From Chloroflexota bacterium (GTDB taxonomy: Bacteria > Chloroflexota > Dehalococcoidia > Lucifugimonadales > UBA3495): 64,000 nucleotides of DNA. The stretch is taken from NCBI GenBank assembly GCA_028874075.1, contig JAPPLU010000070.1, forward strand, positions 14,899 to 78,898, given 5' to 3'. The stretch's first letter is position 1, and each line of letters starts with the position of its first letter. Made by a program: the position numbers and the translations under genes. Below the pieces are notes generated by a model that saw only the letters and a program-made list of their open reading frames with translations, did no database searches and was not told the origin of the DNA. Below, in pieces: positions 37,589-46,893 of the stretch.

Positions 37589-38704
37589 TTACCCACCGTA
37601 CAACCGGTTCAACCCCGCATACCTTCCCGGTTCCAGGTCCCTCCCCGCCAGCGCGGGGTGGTCTGGGCCGTAGCGGTGGGCGCGAAACAGGGAGTTGGCG
37701 CGGGAGGCGTCGCGGACGGAGTAGACGTACTCGGGGTTCATGTATTCCCAGACGATTTCCTGGTTGGGAGTAACTTCGAACACGCGGCCGGGGGCGCCCT
37801 CGCAGATGAGGGTGTTGCCGTTGGGCAGCCTGTCCGCGCCGCTGATATGGAAACTGTAGAAGGAGATGGGCGGGTCGCCCTTGTATTCCCACACAACTTC
37901 GCTGGTGTTGGGGTCAACCTCAACGGCCCGGGAGAAGGTGAAGCCCGGGCGGTGGCAGCCGTTGTCGAAGAGCAGGATATTGCCATTGCCCAACATATTG
38001 GGATAGTGCTGGTGGGAAATCTGGCCGGGGCCCCACTTCCACTTCCAGTCGCCGGTCTCCCGGTCTACGATGCCCACGGTGTCGGTGCGACGGAAGCTGA
38101 CTATCAGGTCGCCTTCGGGAGTTGTGCGCAGAGAGTTCTGGTGGGTCCACTCTTCCCGGTTCTCCAGGAAGCATATTTCGTCGCTCTCCGGATCCAGGTG
38201 GTCCCACGAGCGCCAGGAATAGACCGTCTCTCCCTCTGGAGTAATTTCTTCCACCATGTCCCCCAGCATTTCGACGTCGCGGTCGGCATTGGGCGCGCCG
38301 CCCTTGATGCTGGCGGCCAGTTCCGGATCCAGGGGCTCGAACAGCAGGACCAGGGTATTGCCGTTGGGCAGCCGGTCAAAGTCGTGGTGCAGCAAGGGGT
38401 TCTCGTAGCGCCAGACCTGGACTCCATCCCAGTCCAGTTCAACGATGGCCCCAGAGCGAGGGCCGGCGTCGCTGCGCTGGCCGCCGGCCCGGGAACTGAT
38501 GGTGCGCAATAGAAGGTTGCCATTGTCCAACAGGTAACCGTAGCCCAGCCTTTCGGGGTAATACCACTGGTGGCAAACCCGCCCTTCCATGTCGATGAGC
38601 CTGACGTGGTTGCTGCCGTTGGTGGTCAGTAGCGTGTAGCCACGATAGCAGTTCTGGGGGGCGTGGTAGATTAGACCGTCCTTGTGATGGCTTGACCAAC
38701 CCAT
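37589..38704 (-). CDS. Arylsulfotransferase (ASST)-family beta-propeller protein
   Basis: A 371-aa protein of the arylsulfotransferase family. Repeated propeller blades are visible as H...RLPNGNTL(V/I)L and L(L/I)DNGNLLLR motifs: GYLLDNGNLLLR (about 55-66), HHDFDRLPNGNTLVLLFEP (about 107-125), TPEGDLIVSFRRTDTVGIVDRETGDWKWKWG (about 195-225) and GADRLPNGNTLICEG (about 289-303). No signal peptide is evident, unlike periplasmic AssT, so it is probably cytoplasmic. The family includes sulfate transfer between phenols, but many members are uncharacterised; in this aromatic-catabolism setting sulfonate or phenol chemistry is possible. GGGAGG precedes the ATG. Confidence 0.83.
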   Translation of the reverse strand: MGWSSHHKDGLIYHAPQNCYRGYTLLTTNGSNHVRLIDMEGRVCHQWYYPERLGYGYLLDNGNLLLRTISSRAGGQRSDAGPRSGAIVELDWDGVQVWRYENPLLHHDFDRLPNGNTLVLLFEPLDPELAASIKGGAPNADRDVEMLGDMVEEITPEGETVYSWRSWDHLDPESDEICFLENREEWTHQNSLRTTPEGDLIVSFRRTDTVGIVDRETGDWKWKWGPGQISHQHYPNMLGNGNILLFDNGCHRPGFTFSRAVEVDPNTSEVVWEYKGDPPISFYSFHISGADRLPNGNTLICEGAPGRVFEVTPNQEIVWEYMNPEYVYSVRDASRANSLFRAHRYGPDHPALAGRDLEPGRYAGLNRLYGG

Positions 38705-38767
38705 AGTATCCTCCCATTGACTGGCCCGAATGTTGGGTCTATTACGCCAGGATAACCGGCTAAGGGG

Positions 38768-39616
38768 CTACGGTATCAGCGCCGCGTAGTAGTCCAGGAT
38801 GGGCAGCACCTTATCCCGTTCGTCCGAAGGCAAGTTGAGAATCAGGCGGTCAACCCCGGCCTCTTCCATACGGGGTACCAGATCCTCCCCCGGCGGGCCA
38901 AAGATACAAAGGGACACAGGCAAGCTCTTGGGGTCTCGGCCTGCTTCCTCGGCCTGTTTTCGGAGCAGGGCAATCTTCTCGGTCAAGACGCCTTCCTGCC
39001 CTGCGCCACGGGCGATGGGCATCCAGCCGTCGCAAAATTCGACCACCCGGTCAAAGGTGGTGGGGCCGTCGCCGCCCATGAAGATGGGAGGATGGGGCTT
39101 CTGCACGGGCTTGGGGTAGGACCAAATCTTGTCGAAGTCCACGAAGTCGCCGTGGAATTCGGCTTCATCTTCGGTCCAGATGGCCTTCATGGCCAGGATA
39201 CGTTCGCGCAGCAGGCGGAAGCGGCGCCGGAAGTTGGTGCCGTGGTTATCCATTTCCTCGGCGTTCCAGCCGCCTCCAATGCCGAACATGAAGCGGCCGT
39301 TGGAAATCATGTCAAGGGTGGCGATTTCCTTGGCTGTGATTATGGGGTCCCGCTCTACGATGAGGCAAATGCCGGTGCCCAGCTTCAGGTTGCTGGTAAC
39401 GGCCGCGGCGGCGCCCAGCGCAACGAAGGGGTCCATGGAGTGCCAGTATTCCCGGGGCAGGTCGGGTCCGCCGGGCCAGGGGCTGCGCCGGCTGGCGGGA
39501 ATGTGCGTGTGCTCGGGCACCCACAGGGACTCAAAGCCCCGCTCCTCTAAAGCCATGGCCAGGTCAGCCGGGCGCATTGAGTAGTCGGTTACAAAGTTCA
39601 GGACGCCGATATCCAT
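38768..39616 (-). CDS. LLM-class flavin-dependent oxidoreductase (F420-type branch)
   Basis: A 282-aa luciferase-like monooxygenase, similar in length and layout to the protein at 12798-13649. Landmarks: VLNFVTDYSMRPADLAMALEERGFESLWVPEHTHIP (about 5-40), LKLGTGICLIVERDPIITAKEIATLDMISNGRFMFGIGGGWNAEEM (about 76-121) and KPHPPIFMGGDGPTTFDRVVEFCDGWMP (about 173-200). Such proteins use FMNH2 or reduced F420; substrate unknown. GGAGG is nine bases before the ATG. It lies within the Rieske dioxygenase cluster, 63 bp from the arylsulfotransferase-like gene. Confidence 0.88.
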   Translation of the reverse strand: MDIGVLNFVTDYSMRPADLAMALEERGFESLWVPEHTHIPASRRSPWPGGPDLPREYWHSMDPFVALGAAAAVTSNLKLGTGICLIVERDPIITAKEIATLDMISNGRFMFGIGGGWNAEEMDNHGTNFRRRFRLLRERILAMKAIWTEDEAEFHGDFVDFDKIWSYPKPVQKPHPPIFMGGDGPTTFDRVVEFCDGWMPIARGAGQEGVLTEKIALLRKQAEEAGRDPKSLPVSLCIFGPPGEDLVPRMEEAGVDRLILNLPSDERDKVLPILDYYAALIP

Positions 39617-39805
39617 TGGTTGCCTCCACTATTGTTGATCCAAGAATGGGCAGGAAAATTCACGATTGATGCCAGGAAAGCTGCGAATTAGGCCCCTTTG
39701 CCCTGGCGGCAGAGGGTTAGGGTGAGGCGGCAATGGCCGTTGGCAAGCTCTCACCCCCATCCCAGCCTTCCCCTATCAAGGGGCAGGGAAATACTGTCAG
39801 CCCCA
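39617..39805. repeat. Spacer with dispersed C-rich/G-rich repeat
   Basis: Contains an imperfect element at 39749-39788 (CACCCCCATCCCAGCCTTC then TATCAAGGGG). Related pieces are at 2097-2132, 19401-19438 and 40438-40451. No gene or promoter was recognised. Confidence 0.45.
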
Positions 39806-40354
39806 TCAGAAGAAGTTGCTAACGTTCTTGGCGGACAGAACGGTCTGGTCGAGCATAACCTTGCGGTACACGATCAGCCAGGAGTTGGAGGACCGCCGCA
39901 GCACATCCTCCCGGCTGCCCACGTAAAAGTCTTCCTCCCGTTCGCCGCGGGTACGGTACATGATGAAGTTGGAATGGACCTTTATTTCGCCGGGGTTGTC
40001 CGTGGGTTCCAGCTCTACGTTGGAGATGAAATGGCGAGTGCGGGACGGTGGGTCTTCGGCCCAGGCGAGGCCACTGTCCAGCCGCTCAATGCGACGGAGC
40101 AAGGTGTCCCGGGTCTCGTCCATAATCGCCAGCTCGTGGGGTTCGGACAGTTCCTTTTCTTCCTGACGGGCCTCGTCCAGGGAGGCGATGGACTTGCTTC
40201 TGGAGGGATAGACGTTGCTGCGGAGGGGCATCCAGTACCGCAGGTCGTTGGCCAGCAGCTCCGTCCATTGGTGGAACTGGCGGTTGTCCAACAGGCGGGC
40301 CTCCCGGTAAAGGAACTGTTCGACTTCGTGGAGCAGGTCGGGCGTTATTTGCAA
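39806..40354 (-). CDS. Aromatic-ring-hydroxylating dioxygenase small (beta) subunit
   Basis: A cone-shaped cystatin/NTF2-like beta subunit of a Rieske non-heme iron oxygenase, 182 aa from a TTG at 40354 with GAGG seven bases upstream. A GTG at 40420 would add 22 residues, starting in a dispersed repeat. Typical sequence: TPDLLHEVEQFLYREARLLDNRQFHQWTELLANDLRYWMP (about 4-43), DETRDTLLRRIERLDSGLAWAEDPPSRTRHFISNVELEP (about 75-113) and SRRSSNSWLIVYRKVMLDQT-like ending. It has no metal; it stabilises the alpha3beta3 oxygenase. The alpha subunit gene is 112 bp upstream. Confidence 0.92.
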   Translation of the reverse strand: MQITPDLLHEVEQFLYREARLLDNRQFHQWTELLANDLRYWMPLRSNVYPSRSKSIASLDEARQEEKELSEPHELAIMDETRDTLLRRIERLDSGLAWAEDPPSRTRHFISNVELEPTDNPGEIKVHSNFIMYRTRGEREEDFYVGSREDVLRRSSNSWLIVYRKVMLDQTVLSAKNVSNFF

Positions 40355-40466
40355 GTTTGTGGCCTCACAAGTTTTCTCAAAGGAACGGGTGCGGGTTATC
40401 TTTGGCAGGACTTCGCCCACAAGCTAACCCTCACCCATCAAGGGGGTGGGACCGCCCCGGCGGAGT

Positions 40467-41741
40467 TTACGCTGGCAAGTCCCCCCAATTTTCTGCCGCC
40501 ATCAACTCTGCCCAGCGGCGGTAGAACTGGCGGTGGTTGCTTTCGCTGAGCCGGAAATCGCTGGCCCAACCGCCCAGGTCGGGGCGGTACTGCTCGTGGC
40601 CCAGGCCCATCTGCATGTTCAGGTCGAAGCGGCGGGAAACGACGCCCCGCGACGTGTGGGTACACTCCTGCCAGTTGTCCATATCGTCCTGTTCGAAGGT
40701 GCCGGACGGACCAAATCCCCTCAGCCCGTTGACCCGCAAAGCGTTCTTAACGTGGGGCGGTGCGGCCTTATCCACAAATATCCACGCCCAAATTTCAATT
40801 TCGCCGGGGCCCTTGGGGTGCCATACGCGGAAGGAGTGGGAGGTGGACCGGATGATAGACAGGTTGGGGAACACAGTTGCGACGATGGGACTGACCTGCT
40901 CGGCCCGGGGCCCCAGGCGGTTAACAAGCTCGGGGTGAGTTTCCCGTTCGTAAGCGATGAGGTCCGGTTCCGGGGCTTCGGCAATGTCGCCGCTTGCGAG
41001 AGTGATGACGCAGTGGCCGCCGCCGGGAGAAATCAGGGTGCCGCCGGTGCTGGAGCGGAGGCGGAAATCGCCGGCGAATCCGGTGCGGATGGCGGACAGG
41101 TGACTCCAGGAGACGTGGTAGGAGTCGCCGCCAAAGTTCTCAGCAGGCAGCTTCCAGTTGCAGGGTACCACCCACTTGTGGACGCCGCCGAGTACTTCCA
41201 CGCCGCCCTCGCGCCGGTCAAAAAAGCTGTCCAGGTACCAGGCCATCTCGCCCAGGTACTCCCGCAGGGGAGGGGCGTCGGGGTCGAAGGTGGCGAATAT
41301 CATGCCCCGGTAGCTGTCCAACCGGGTCACGGGGATAAGATTCCATTGGTCCAGGTCCAGTTCACCGAAATAGGCGTCCTGCAGGTTGGGGACGGCCACC
41401 AGCTTGCCATTGTTGGCGAAGGTCCAGCCGTGGTAGGCGCAGGTGATGGTGGCGGCGTTGCCGAAATCGGCGCGGCACAGGCGATTTCCCCGGTGGCGGC
41501 AGACGTTCAGGAAGGCATTGACGACGCCCCCGCTGTCCCGCATCACCAGCACCGGGTCCTCGCCCATGTAGGTGGTGAAGTAGTCCCCGGGGTTGGGAAT
41601 CTGGCTATCGTGGCACAGGAAAAGCCAGCAGCGGGCGAAGATGCGCTCCAGTTCCTGCTCGTAGATGTCGGGTTCGATGAAGATGCGACGGCTCACCAGG
41701 CCGCGTTCCGAGTCGACCAAACCCCGCATTTCGGCAACCAT
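40467..41741 (-). CDS. Aromatic-ring-hydroxylating dioxygenase large (alpha) subunit
   Basis: A 424-aa Rieske oxygenase catalytic subunit. The 2Fe-2S Rieske ligands are C81-R-H83 and C101-A-Y-H104 ([11 protein letters not shown]...[11 protein letters not shown]). The mononuclear iron site follows in [20 protein letters not shown], giving D206 (bridging), H209 and H214. A C-terminal acidic ligand is expected near NRLG/IIRST...FRVWHPKG but was not assigned. It adds both atoms of O2 to an aromatic ring using electrons from a reductase/ferredoxin, none of which is encoded here. AGGAAGAGG precedes the ATG. With the beta subunit and an SDR (a possible dihydrodiol dehydrogenase) it forms the core of the cluster. 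Confidence 0.95.
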   Translation of the reverse strand: MVAEMRGLVDSERGLVSRRIFIEPDIYEQELERIFARCWLFLCHDSQIPNPGDYFTTYMGEDPVLVMRDSGGVVNAFLNVCRHRGNRLCRADFGNAATITCAYHGWTFANNGKLVAVPNLQDAYFGELDLDQWNLIPVTRLDSYRGMIFATFDPDAPPLREYLGEMAWYLDSFFDRREGGVEVLGGVHKWVVPCNWKLPAENFGGDSYHVSWSHLSAIRTGFAGDFRLRSSTGGTLISPGGGHCVITLASGDIAEAPEPDLIAYERETHPELVNRLGPRAEQVSPIVATVFPNLSIIRSTSHSFRVWHPKGPGEIEIWAWIFVDKAAPPHVKNALRVNGLRGFGPSGTFEQDDMDNWQECTHTSRGVVSRRFDLNMQMGLGHEQYRPDLGGWASDFRLSESNHRQFYRRWAELMAAENWGDLPA

Positions 41742-41763
41742 ACGCTACCTCTTCCTTTTTATC

Positions 41764-41870
41764 CACGAATTAGCACGAAAATTCACGAAGGAGTTCCTCT
41801 CTTTAACGCTGGGCATAACTGGCATCAGAGTATATTCGTACGCCGCGGTGGATTCGTGGGTGGACTCTTG
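41764..41870. repeat. CACGAA-rich intergenic repeat
   Basis: CCACGAAT, GCACGAAAA and TCACGAAGG follow each other with a 10-bp period (41763-41791). The complementary GATTCGTGG occurs at about 41851-41859, close to the end of the SDR gene. It matches the composition and phasing of the palindrome at 7906-7950, suggesting one dispersed repeat family. Confidence 0.5.
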
Positions 41871-41873
41871 ACG

Positions 41874-42626
41874 CTAAGTGGCCGTGAAGCCTCCGTCTAT
41901 GACCAGCTCACTGCCGGTTACGAAGGATGACTCGTCGGACGCCAGGTACAGCACCCCGTAGGCGATGTCCTCGGACTGGCCCACCCGGCCCAGGGGAATG
42001 CGGGACTCGCTCTGGCGCAGGATTTCCGGGTCGGACTGGCGTTCGGCGGTCATGGGGGTGGCCACGGAGCCGGGATGGACGGAGTTGGCGCGAATGCCAT
42101 CAGCGGCGTACTGGATGGCGGTGGTCTTGGTTAGCAGCCGCACCGCGCCCTTGGACGCATTGTAGGCTGCAGTAACCGTATCCTGGCCGACCAGGCCGGA
42201 GATGGATGAGATGTTGACTATGGAGCCGCCGCCAGCCCGTTTCATTTCCGGTATGGAGACCAGGGTGCCCAGGAACACCCCTTTGCCGTTGACCTCCATA
42301 ATGCGGTCCCACTCCTCGCCGCTGGAGTCTTCCAGCTTGCCCCAGTTGCAGATGCCGGCGTTGTTGACCAGGATGTCCAGCTTGCCGTAGCGGTCAACGG
42401 CAGTCTGCACCGCGGCTTCCCATTCGGCCTGGCTGGTTACGTCCAGGTGTATGTAGGTGGCCTCGTATCCCAGTTCGCGGATTTCGGCCTCAACCTGCTG
42501 TCCCAGGTCGTCCAGGATGTCGCCGAAGACAACGCTGGCGCCCTCGGCGGCGAACATGCGGGCCTCGCAGGCGCCCTGGCCCCGGGCCCCGCCACTGATC
42601 AGGGCCACTTTACCTTCCAGTCGCAT
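41874..42626 (-). CDS. SDR-family oxidoreductase, possible dihydrodiol dehydrogenase
   Basis: A 250-aa classical short-chain dehydrogenase. The ATG at 42626 has GGAGG seven bases upstream; a start at 42641 is less likely. Motifs: VALISGGARGQGACEARMF (about 7-25, TGxxxGxG-type loop), NNAG (about 86-89), NISSISGL (about 137-144), catalytic Y-N-A-S-K (about 154-158) and HPGSVATPMT (about 183-192). It uses NAD(P)H to interconvert alcohol and ketone. Being 132 bp upstream of the Rieske alpha gene on the same strand, it could re-aromatise the cis-dihydrodiol product; that is context-based inference. Confidence 0.9.
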   Translation of the reverse strand: MRLEGKVALISGGARGQGACEARMFAAEGASVVFGDILDDLGQQVEAEIRELGYEATYIHLDVTSQAEWEAAVQTAVDRYGKLDILVNNAGICNWGKLEDSSGEEWDRIMEVNGKGVFLGTLVSIPEMKRAGGGSIVNISSISGLVGQDTVTAAYNASKGAVRLLTKTTAIQYAADGIRANSVHPGSVATPMTAERQSDPEILRQSESRIPLGRVGQSEDIAYGVLYLASDESSFVTGSELVIDGGFTAT

Positions 42627-42721
42627 GGGTTTCCTCCACAAAGGTAGGATGTTTGATATTTTGAGCTTTCACACCCTTCCTAAAACTCCAATCGAGATGG
42701 AAGGGGCCGTTTCCGGGACTC

Positions 42722-43273
42722 CTAAACGGGCAGGACGGGTTCGGTAGTGCCTTCCGGCAGTTCCACCTCGAAGGCGTTGAGCACGAAGGCGGTCTGGGCG
42801 TACCCGCCCATCAGCGTAGTCAACTCCACCAGGTGCTGGGAACCGAACTGGTCCAGGGCGGCCTGGAAGGTTTCCGGGCTGATCCGGTGGTTGGCGTAGA
42901 ACTCGTTCACGTAGTTGATGACGGCCCGTTCGTCGTCGCCGATATCCGGCAGGGGCTGTTTCTCCCGCAGGGCGTCAATCAACGCGTCGCTTACGCCCTC
43001 GCTGCGAGCGGCAGGGGCGTGGGCGTTCCACACGTAGGGGCAGTCCATGGCCCGGGCGGTGGCGATGATGGCCAGTTCCAGGATGCGGCGGGGGAAGGTA
43101 GTCTCGTAGCGGAGGTATGCGGTCAATCCGGCACGGCGGCGGGCCATTTCGGGGCTGTAGATGGTAATCGAACCAGGGCCGCCGGTGATGACGTTGCCGC
43201 CGGTCACCTCGTCGTAAGCTTCGCGAAATTCTTCGGGAACCTTGTCGCGGGTTACATTGGGCAGTCGGGCCAT
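42722..43273 (-). CDS. Carboxymuconolactone decarboxylase (CMD/AhpD-like) family protein
   Basis: A 183-aa all-helical CMD-family protein. The core reads RRRAGLTAYLRYETTFPRRILELAIIATARAMDCPYVWNAHAPAARSEGV (about 45-94), with the family's E-x-A-I-I and C-x3-W-x2-H patterns. The second Cys of AhpD-type C-x2-C is missing, so a disulfide-reducing AhpD role is unlikely. Carboxymuconolactone decarboxylation is one possibility, but the family is broad. CAGGAGG precedes the ATG. It is the first gene of the seven-gene minus-strand catabolic cluster. Confidence 0.87.
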   Translation of the reverse strand: MARLPNVTRDKVPEEFREAYDEVTGGNVITGGPGSITIYSPEMARRRAGLTAYLRYETTFPRRILELAIIATARAMDCPYVWNAHAPAARSEGVSDALIDALREKQPLPDIGDDERAVINYVNEFYANHRISPETFQAALDQFGSQHLVELTTLMGGYAQTAFVLNAFEVELPEGTTEPVLPV

Positions 43274-43486
43274 GTTAAACCTCCTGCGTACACTCGAAAA
43301 GGCTGGGAAAAGTATAACGGCTTTTGGACCGTAGCTAAAGGGTTGAACTTGGGGTGTTGGGGTTCAGAAAGGGCGACTGTGGTTGTGAGGAGGGCGGACA
43401 CAAGGACTTCCCCTACGAAAATATTAGGTTAGCCTAGCCCTTCGCACCGATGATGCGGGGTCAGAGAAAGGGGTCGGGCGCCAAGC

Positions 43487-44743
43487 TCAGGCCCGTCTCA
43501 GCTGGGGCGTGAATACTACCAGGGCCAGGGTTAGCGCGGCGCCGGTTATGCCGATGATCATAGCGGAGGCGGGCGCGCCCCAGGCGCCGGCCATCCAGCC
43601 CGCGCCGGCGCCGCCAAAGGCGTAGGCGTAGATGGCCAGTACCCTCAGTCCGAGTACCCGGCCGCGAAACTCGGCCTGGGTGGTGCGCAACATGGCGGTG
43701 AGCATCATGACCTGGGTAGAGGAGAAGGCGGCGCCGGTAATCAGCAGGATGGCCAGGGAGAGGTAGAAGGAGGTGGAAAGGGCAAAGACCAGCATGCTTC
43801 CGTGCCAGACTACCACCGAGAGTATCATGAGCTTGCCGATGTGGCGGAGATTTCGAAAAGAGGCCCAGGCGATAGAACCGCACAGCGCCCCGATGCCGAA
43901 GGCGGCCGTGAGTGTGCCCAGTCCGTCGGGACCGGTTTCCAGAACATTTCCGGCGAAGATGGTCAGAAGGGCAGTGTGGAAGGGCCAGCCGGTGAGGTTA
44001 ATGATGACGGCAATGGCCAGAGTGGCCCACAATATTTGCTGACCCCTGACATAACGCAGGCCCTCAATGACGGTGCGGAGTACGGAACCCCGAGGTTGAA
44101 CCTCGGAAACGCGAATGGGCCTGACGAAGGAAGCGCAGAGGGCGCTGGTGAAGTAAAGGAGGGCAACGACGGTATAGCCTCCCTCCGGACCCCATGTCTT
44201 GTAGAGCAGGCCGCCGATGAAGGGGCCCAGAATGGTGGAAAGGTTCTGCGCCATGCTGCTGAGGGCGGCCCCGTTGCTGATCTTGTCCGGGGGTAGAGTG
44301 TCGCCAATCAGGGCCTGAGCCGTGGGCATCTGGAAGATTCTCACCAGCCCCGCGCCCATCACTATGGCGAAGAGGTGCCATACCTCCAGGAAGCCGGTGA
44401 TCAGCAGGAGCAATACTGCCGCGCCCAGGCCGGTCAGGATCAGTTCGACGACTACCAGAAGTCGGTTGCGAGGAAGTCGATCGGCGATGGCGCCGGAAAA
44501 CATGGCCAGGAAGTTCATGCCCATTCGGGCGGAGGCGATGAGACCCACGAGGAAGGGGCTGCCGGTGACCTCGAGGATGTACCAGCCAAGGATGAGGGCT
44601 TCCATCTGGTTGCCGGTCTGAACCGTCCAGATGGAAGACCAGACCAGGGCGAAGTTGCGCTGTCCCAGGATGGCGACGGGGTAGGTGGCCTGACGAATGG
44701 AGGAGTTCAGTCTCAAATGAAGGTCCGGGTTGGGTTCGGGCAA
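43487..44743 (-). CDS. MFS transporter (EntS/MFS_3-like exporter)
   Basis: A 418-aa major facilitator with 12 hydrophobic segments. It resembles the EntS-type branch: NFALVWSSIWTVQTGNQMEALILGWYILEVTGSPFLVGLIASARMGMNF (about 26-74), the loop motif GAIADRLPRNRLLVVVE (about 79-95) and TAQALIGDTLPPDKISNGAALSSMAQNLSTILGPFIGG (about 131-168). This branch often exports siderophores or hydrophobic compounds; here the cargo is unknown. The start is uncertain: the TTG at 44743 has no good ribosome binding site. It is expressed on its own from an AT-rich region around 44765-44810. Confidence 0.85.
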   Translation of the reverse strand: MPEPNPDLHLRLNSSIRQATYPVAILGQRNFALVWSSIWTVQTGNQMEALILGWYILEVTGSPFLVGLIASARMGMNFLAMFSGAIADRLPRNRLLVVVELILTGLGAAVLLLLITGFLEVWHLFAIVMGAGLVRIFQMPTAQALIGDTLPPDKISNGAALSSMAQNLSTILGPFIGGLLYKTWGPEGGYTVVALLYFTSALCASFVRPIRVSEVQPRGSVLRTVIEGLRYVRGQQILWATLAIAVIINLTGWPFHTALLTIFAGNVLETGPDGLGTLTAAFGIGALCGSIAWASFRNLRHIGKLMILSVVVWHGSMLVFALSTSFYLSLAILLITGAAFSSTQVMMLTAMLRTTQAEFRGRVLGLRVLAIYAYAFGGAGAGWMAGAWGAPASAMIIGITGAALTLALVVFTPQLRRA

Positions 44744-44822
44744 CCCGCGCAGTGCGCTGCAAGGATATCGTATCTTAACATATTATCTTGCAACTATTAT
44801 CAAATCTTTCGAAGAGAAACTG

Positions 44823-44855
44823 GCCCGCCGAGAGCACAAAAGACTCTCGGCGGGC
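44823..44855 (-). terminator. Terminator hairpin after the second ABC operon
   Basis: A 12-bp perfect inverted repeat (44823-44834 with 44844-44855) and a 9-base loop. On the minus strand it is followed by CAGTTTCTC. It separates the ABC permease genes from the MFS gene. Confidence 0.65.
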
Positions 44856-44960
44856 TGTTTGGGCAAGGGGTGAGAGTGTATATGCCACCCTTCTGGGAAC
44901 CTACTCGGACTTGGTTTTCACGTACTGCGGGTGCATGAAACTTGCTTTAGCGCCTATGGA

Positions 44961-45863
44961 CTAGACGTTTCGCAACTTAGGGTCAAGCTTGTCCCGAAGC
45001 CAGTCCCCCAACAGATTCATAGAGAGAACCGTAAGGAGGATTGCCACGCCCGGGAAGAAGGACATCCACCAGGCGTTAATTACCAGGGCTCGACCGTCGG
45101 ACACCATGAGGCCCCAGGCAGGATTCGGAGGTGGAATGCCGGCGCCAAGGAAGCTTAGAGAAGCCTCCAGTATAATAACCACGCCTACCTCCAGTGTGGC
45201 CAGTACAATGATGGTATTGACCACATTGGGGAGCAAGTGCCTGAGAATGATTCGGGGAGTGGTTGCTCCCGCAACTTTGGCGCGGGATATAAAGTCTTGA
45301 GAGCGCAGGCTAAGCACTTCCCCCCTTACCAGGCGGGCGTACCGTGTCCAGAGGGTGAGGGCAACCACGATGATCACGGTGAAGTAACTCGGTCCCAGCG
45401 CGGCGGCCAGAATTAGCGCTAACAATATGGATGGAATGGAAATTTTAATGTCCACCAGGCGCATAATGACGTGGTCCCACATCCCACCCCAGTAGCCGGC
45501 CACCAGCCCCAGAGCAGTGCCAACAATTCCTCCGCAAACAATGGAAATGGCTGCGATAGTGAGAGAAATGCGTGCGCCGTAAACTATGCGGCTGAACATA
45601 TCCCGTCCCAGCTTATCCGTGCCCAGGGGGTGTTCCCAGCTACCGCCTTCCATCCATGCGGGAGGCTGCAGCCGCTCCAGGATATTGCCCTTGGTGGGCT
45701 CGTGGGGTGCAACCTGGCCGGCGAATACAGCGGGAATTATGAGCACGAAGCAGAGCACGATAATGGTGATCAGTGGGAATTGGCGAGCCCACTTGACGGA
45801 CCGACGTACTCGGTCGGCGGCACTGCTGATGGGACCCGGTATTGCCTCAGCTATGTTTGCCAT
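44961..45863 (-). CDS. Oligopeptide-type ABC transporter permease (DppC/OppC family), second system
   Basis: A 300-aa DppC-like permease. It has an N-terminal cytoplasmic tail, a first membrane helix (TIIVLCFVLIIPAVFA, about 33-48), the HPLGTDKLGRDMFSRIVYGAR motif (about 77-97), the EAA loop SQDFISRAKVAG (about 179-190) and a DPKLRNV end. It is strongly similar to the permease at 1091-1987, for example in GIPPPNPAWG and the DWLRDKLDPKLR tail. It lies 33 bp downstream of its DppB partner. No ATPase gene follows; a terminator comes next. Confidence 0.93.
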   Translation of the reverse strand: MANIAEAIPGPISSAADRVRRSVKWARQFPLITIIVLCFVLIIPAVFAGQVAPHEPTKGNILERLQPPAWMEGGSWEHPLGTDKLGRDMFSRIVYGARISLTIAAISIVCGGIVGTALGLVAGYWGGMWDHVIMRLVDIKISIPSILLALILAAALGPSYFTVIIVVALTLWTRYARLVRGEVLSLRSQDFISRAKVAGATTPRIILRHLLPNVVNTIIVLATLEVGVVIILEASLSFLGAGIPPPNPAWGLMVSDGRALVINAWWMSFFPGVAILLTVLSMNLLGDWLRDKLDPKLRNV

Positions 45864-45896
45864 GCCTGTACCTCTGCCACCACTTTATGGGTCTCA

Positions 45897-46820
45897 TCAG
45901 CTGGTGTACCTGATCCTGGGATCCAGGTAAGCGTAGAGTATGTCCACCAGCAGGTTGCTGGCGATGTAGATTACGCCGAAGAAGAGCACAACGCTCTGGA
46001 CAACCTGGAAGTCCCTGGCCCTCAGTGCGTCAATGGCCAACAGGCCAACGCCCGGCCAAGCGAACACCGTCTCGATAACGACCGATCCGGTGAGGAACCC
46101 GCCCAGAATGAACCCGAAGTAGGTCAAGGGTGCGATAGCGGCGTTGCGCAGGCAGTGCTTCCAGACGACCTTCCAGTTAGGTATGCCCTTTATTCGGGCC
46201 AGCTTAACATATTCACTGTCCAGCACCTCCAGCATGGAAGAACGGGTCAGGCGCATTACCGCCGCGACCTGGAACCAGCCCAAGGCAAAAGCGGGGAGAA
46301 TCAAGCTGGTCAGCCCGCCTCTTCCGGAGGCTGGAAGCCATTCCAGGGTGACAGCGAATATCCAGATAAGGACAATACCTACCCAGAAGGAGGGCGCCGC
46401 CTGTCCAAGCAGGGCGACAACCTTGCCTGCGTAGTCAATGCCCGTGTCTTTCTTGACCGCGACCATCACCCCCAGCGGCAGGGCAAGCAGGGCGGCGACA
46501 ACAAGCGCCAGGAAGGACAGTTCCAGGGTTGCCGGCAGGCGAGCCAATATCAGATCGCGGGTGGAACGGCCGGGCCATTTGATGGAAGTGCCGAAATCGC
46601 CGCGCAGGACATTGCCTACGTACACCAGATATTGCATGTGCAGTGGCTTGTCCAGGCCCCACCGCTCGGTCATGATCTCAAAGTCCTGCACAGTGGCGTC
46701 CTCCGGCAGCAGCACGTCCATGGGGTTGCCGGAAATGCGGGCCAGAGAAAAGACAATGATGCTCATGGCGAATAACGCCAGGAAAGCGTGGAAAAGGCGG
46801 ACAACTATGTATCGCTGCAC
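45897..46820 (-). CDS. Oligopeptide-type ABC transporter permease (DppB/OppB family), second system
   Basis: A 307-aa DppB-like permease, GTG start (MQRYIVVRLF) preceded by GGGAGG. Six hydrophobic segments, the family LPASGRGG periplasmic loop (about 147-154), the EAA loop SEYVKLARIKGIPNWKVVWKHCLRNAAIAPLT (about 205-236) and the DPRIRY ending. Downstream of the binding-protein gene by 152 bp, which include a strong hairpin (46894-46937) likely to reduce read-through so that more binding protein than permease is made. Confidence 0.93.
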   Translation of the reverse strand: MQRYIVVRLFHAFLALFAMSIIVFSLARISGNPMDVLLPEDATVQDFEIMTERWGLDKPLHMQYLVYVGNVLRGDFGTSIKWPGRSTRDLILARLPATLELSFLALVVAALLALPLGVMVAVKKDTGIDYAGKVVALLGQAAPSFWVGIVLIWIFAVTLEWLPASGRGGLTSLILPAFALGWFQVAAVMRLTRSSMLEVLDSEYVKLARIKGIPNWKVVWKHCLRNAAIAPLTYFGFILGGFLTGSVVIETVFAWPGVGLLAIDALRARDFQVVQSVVLFFGVIYIASNLLVDILYAYLDPRIRYTS

Positions 46821-46893
46821 TTCTTAACCTCCCTGACATACCAAGACAGACCCGGCTTGAATTGCGTCCTTACGCGGGTCAACTATATGAGAA

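Noticed and set aside
40446..41930. 494-codon plus-strand frame
   Set aside because: Antisense to the Rieske alpha subunit and parts of its neighbours.
45471..46775. 434-codon plus-strand frame
   Set aside because: Antisense to two ABC permeases with clear family motifs.
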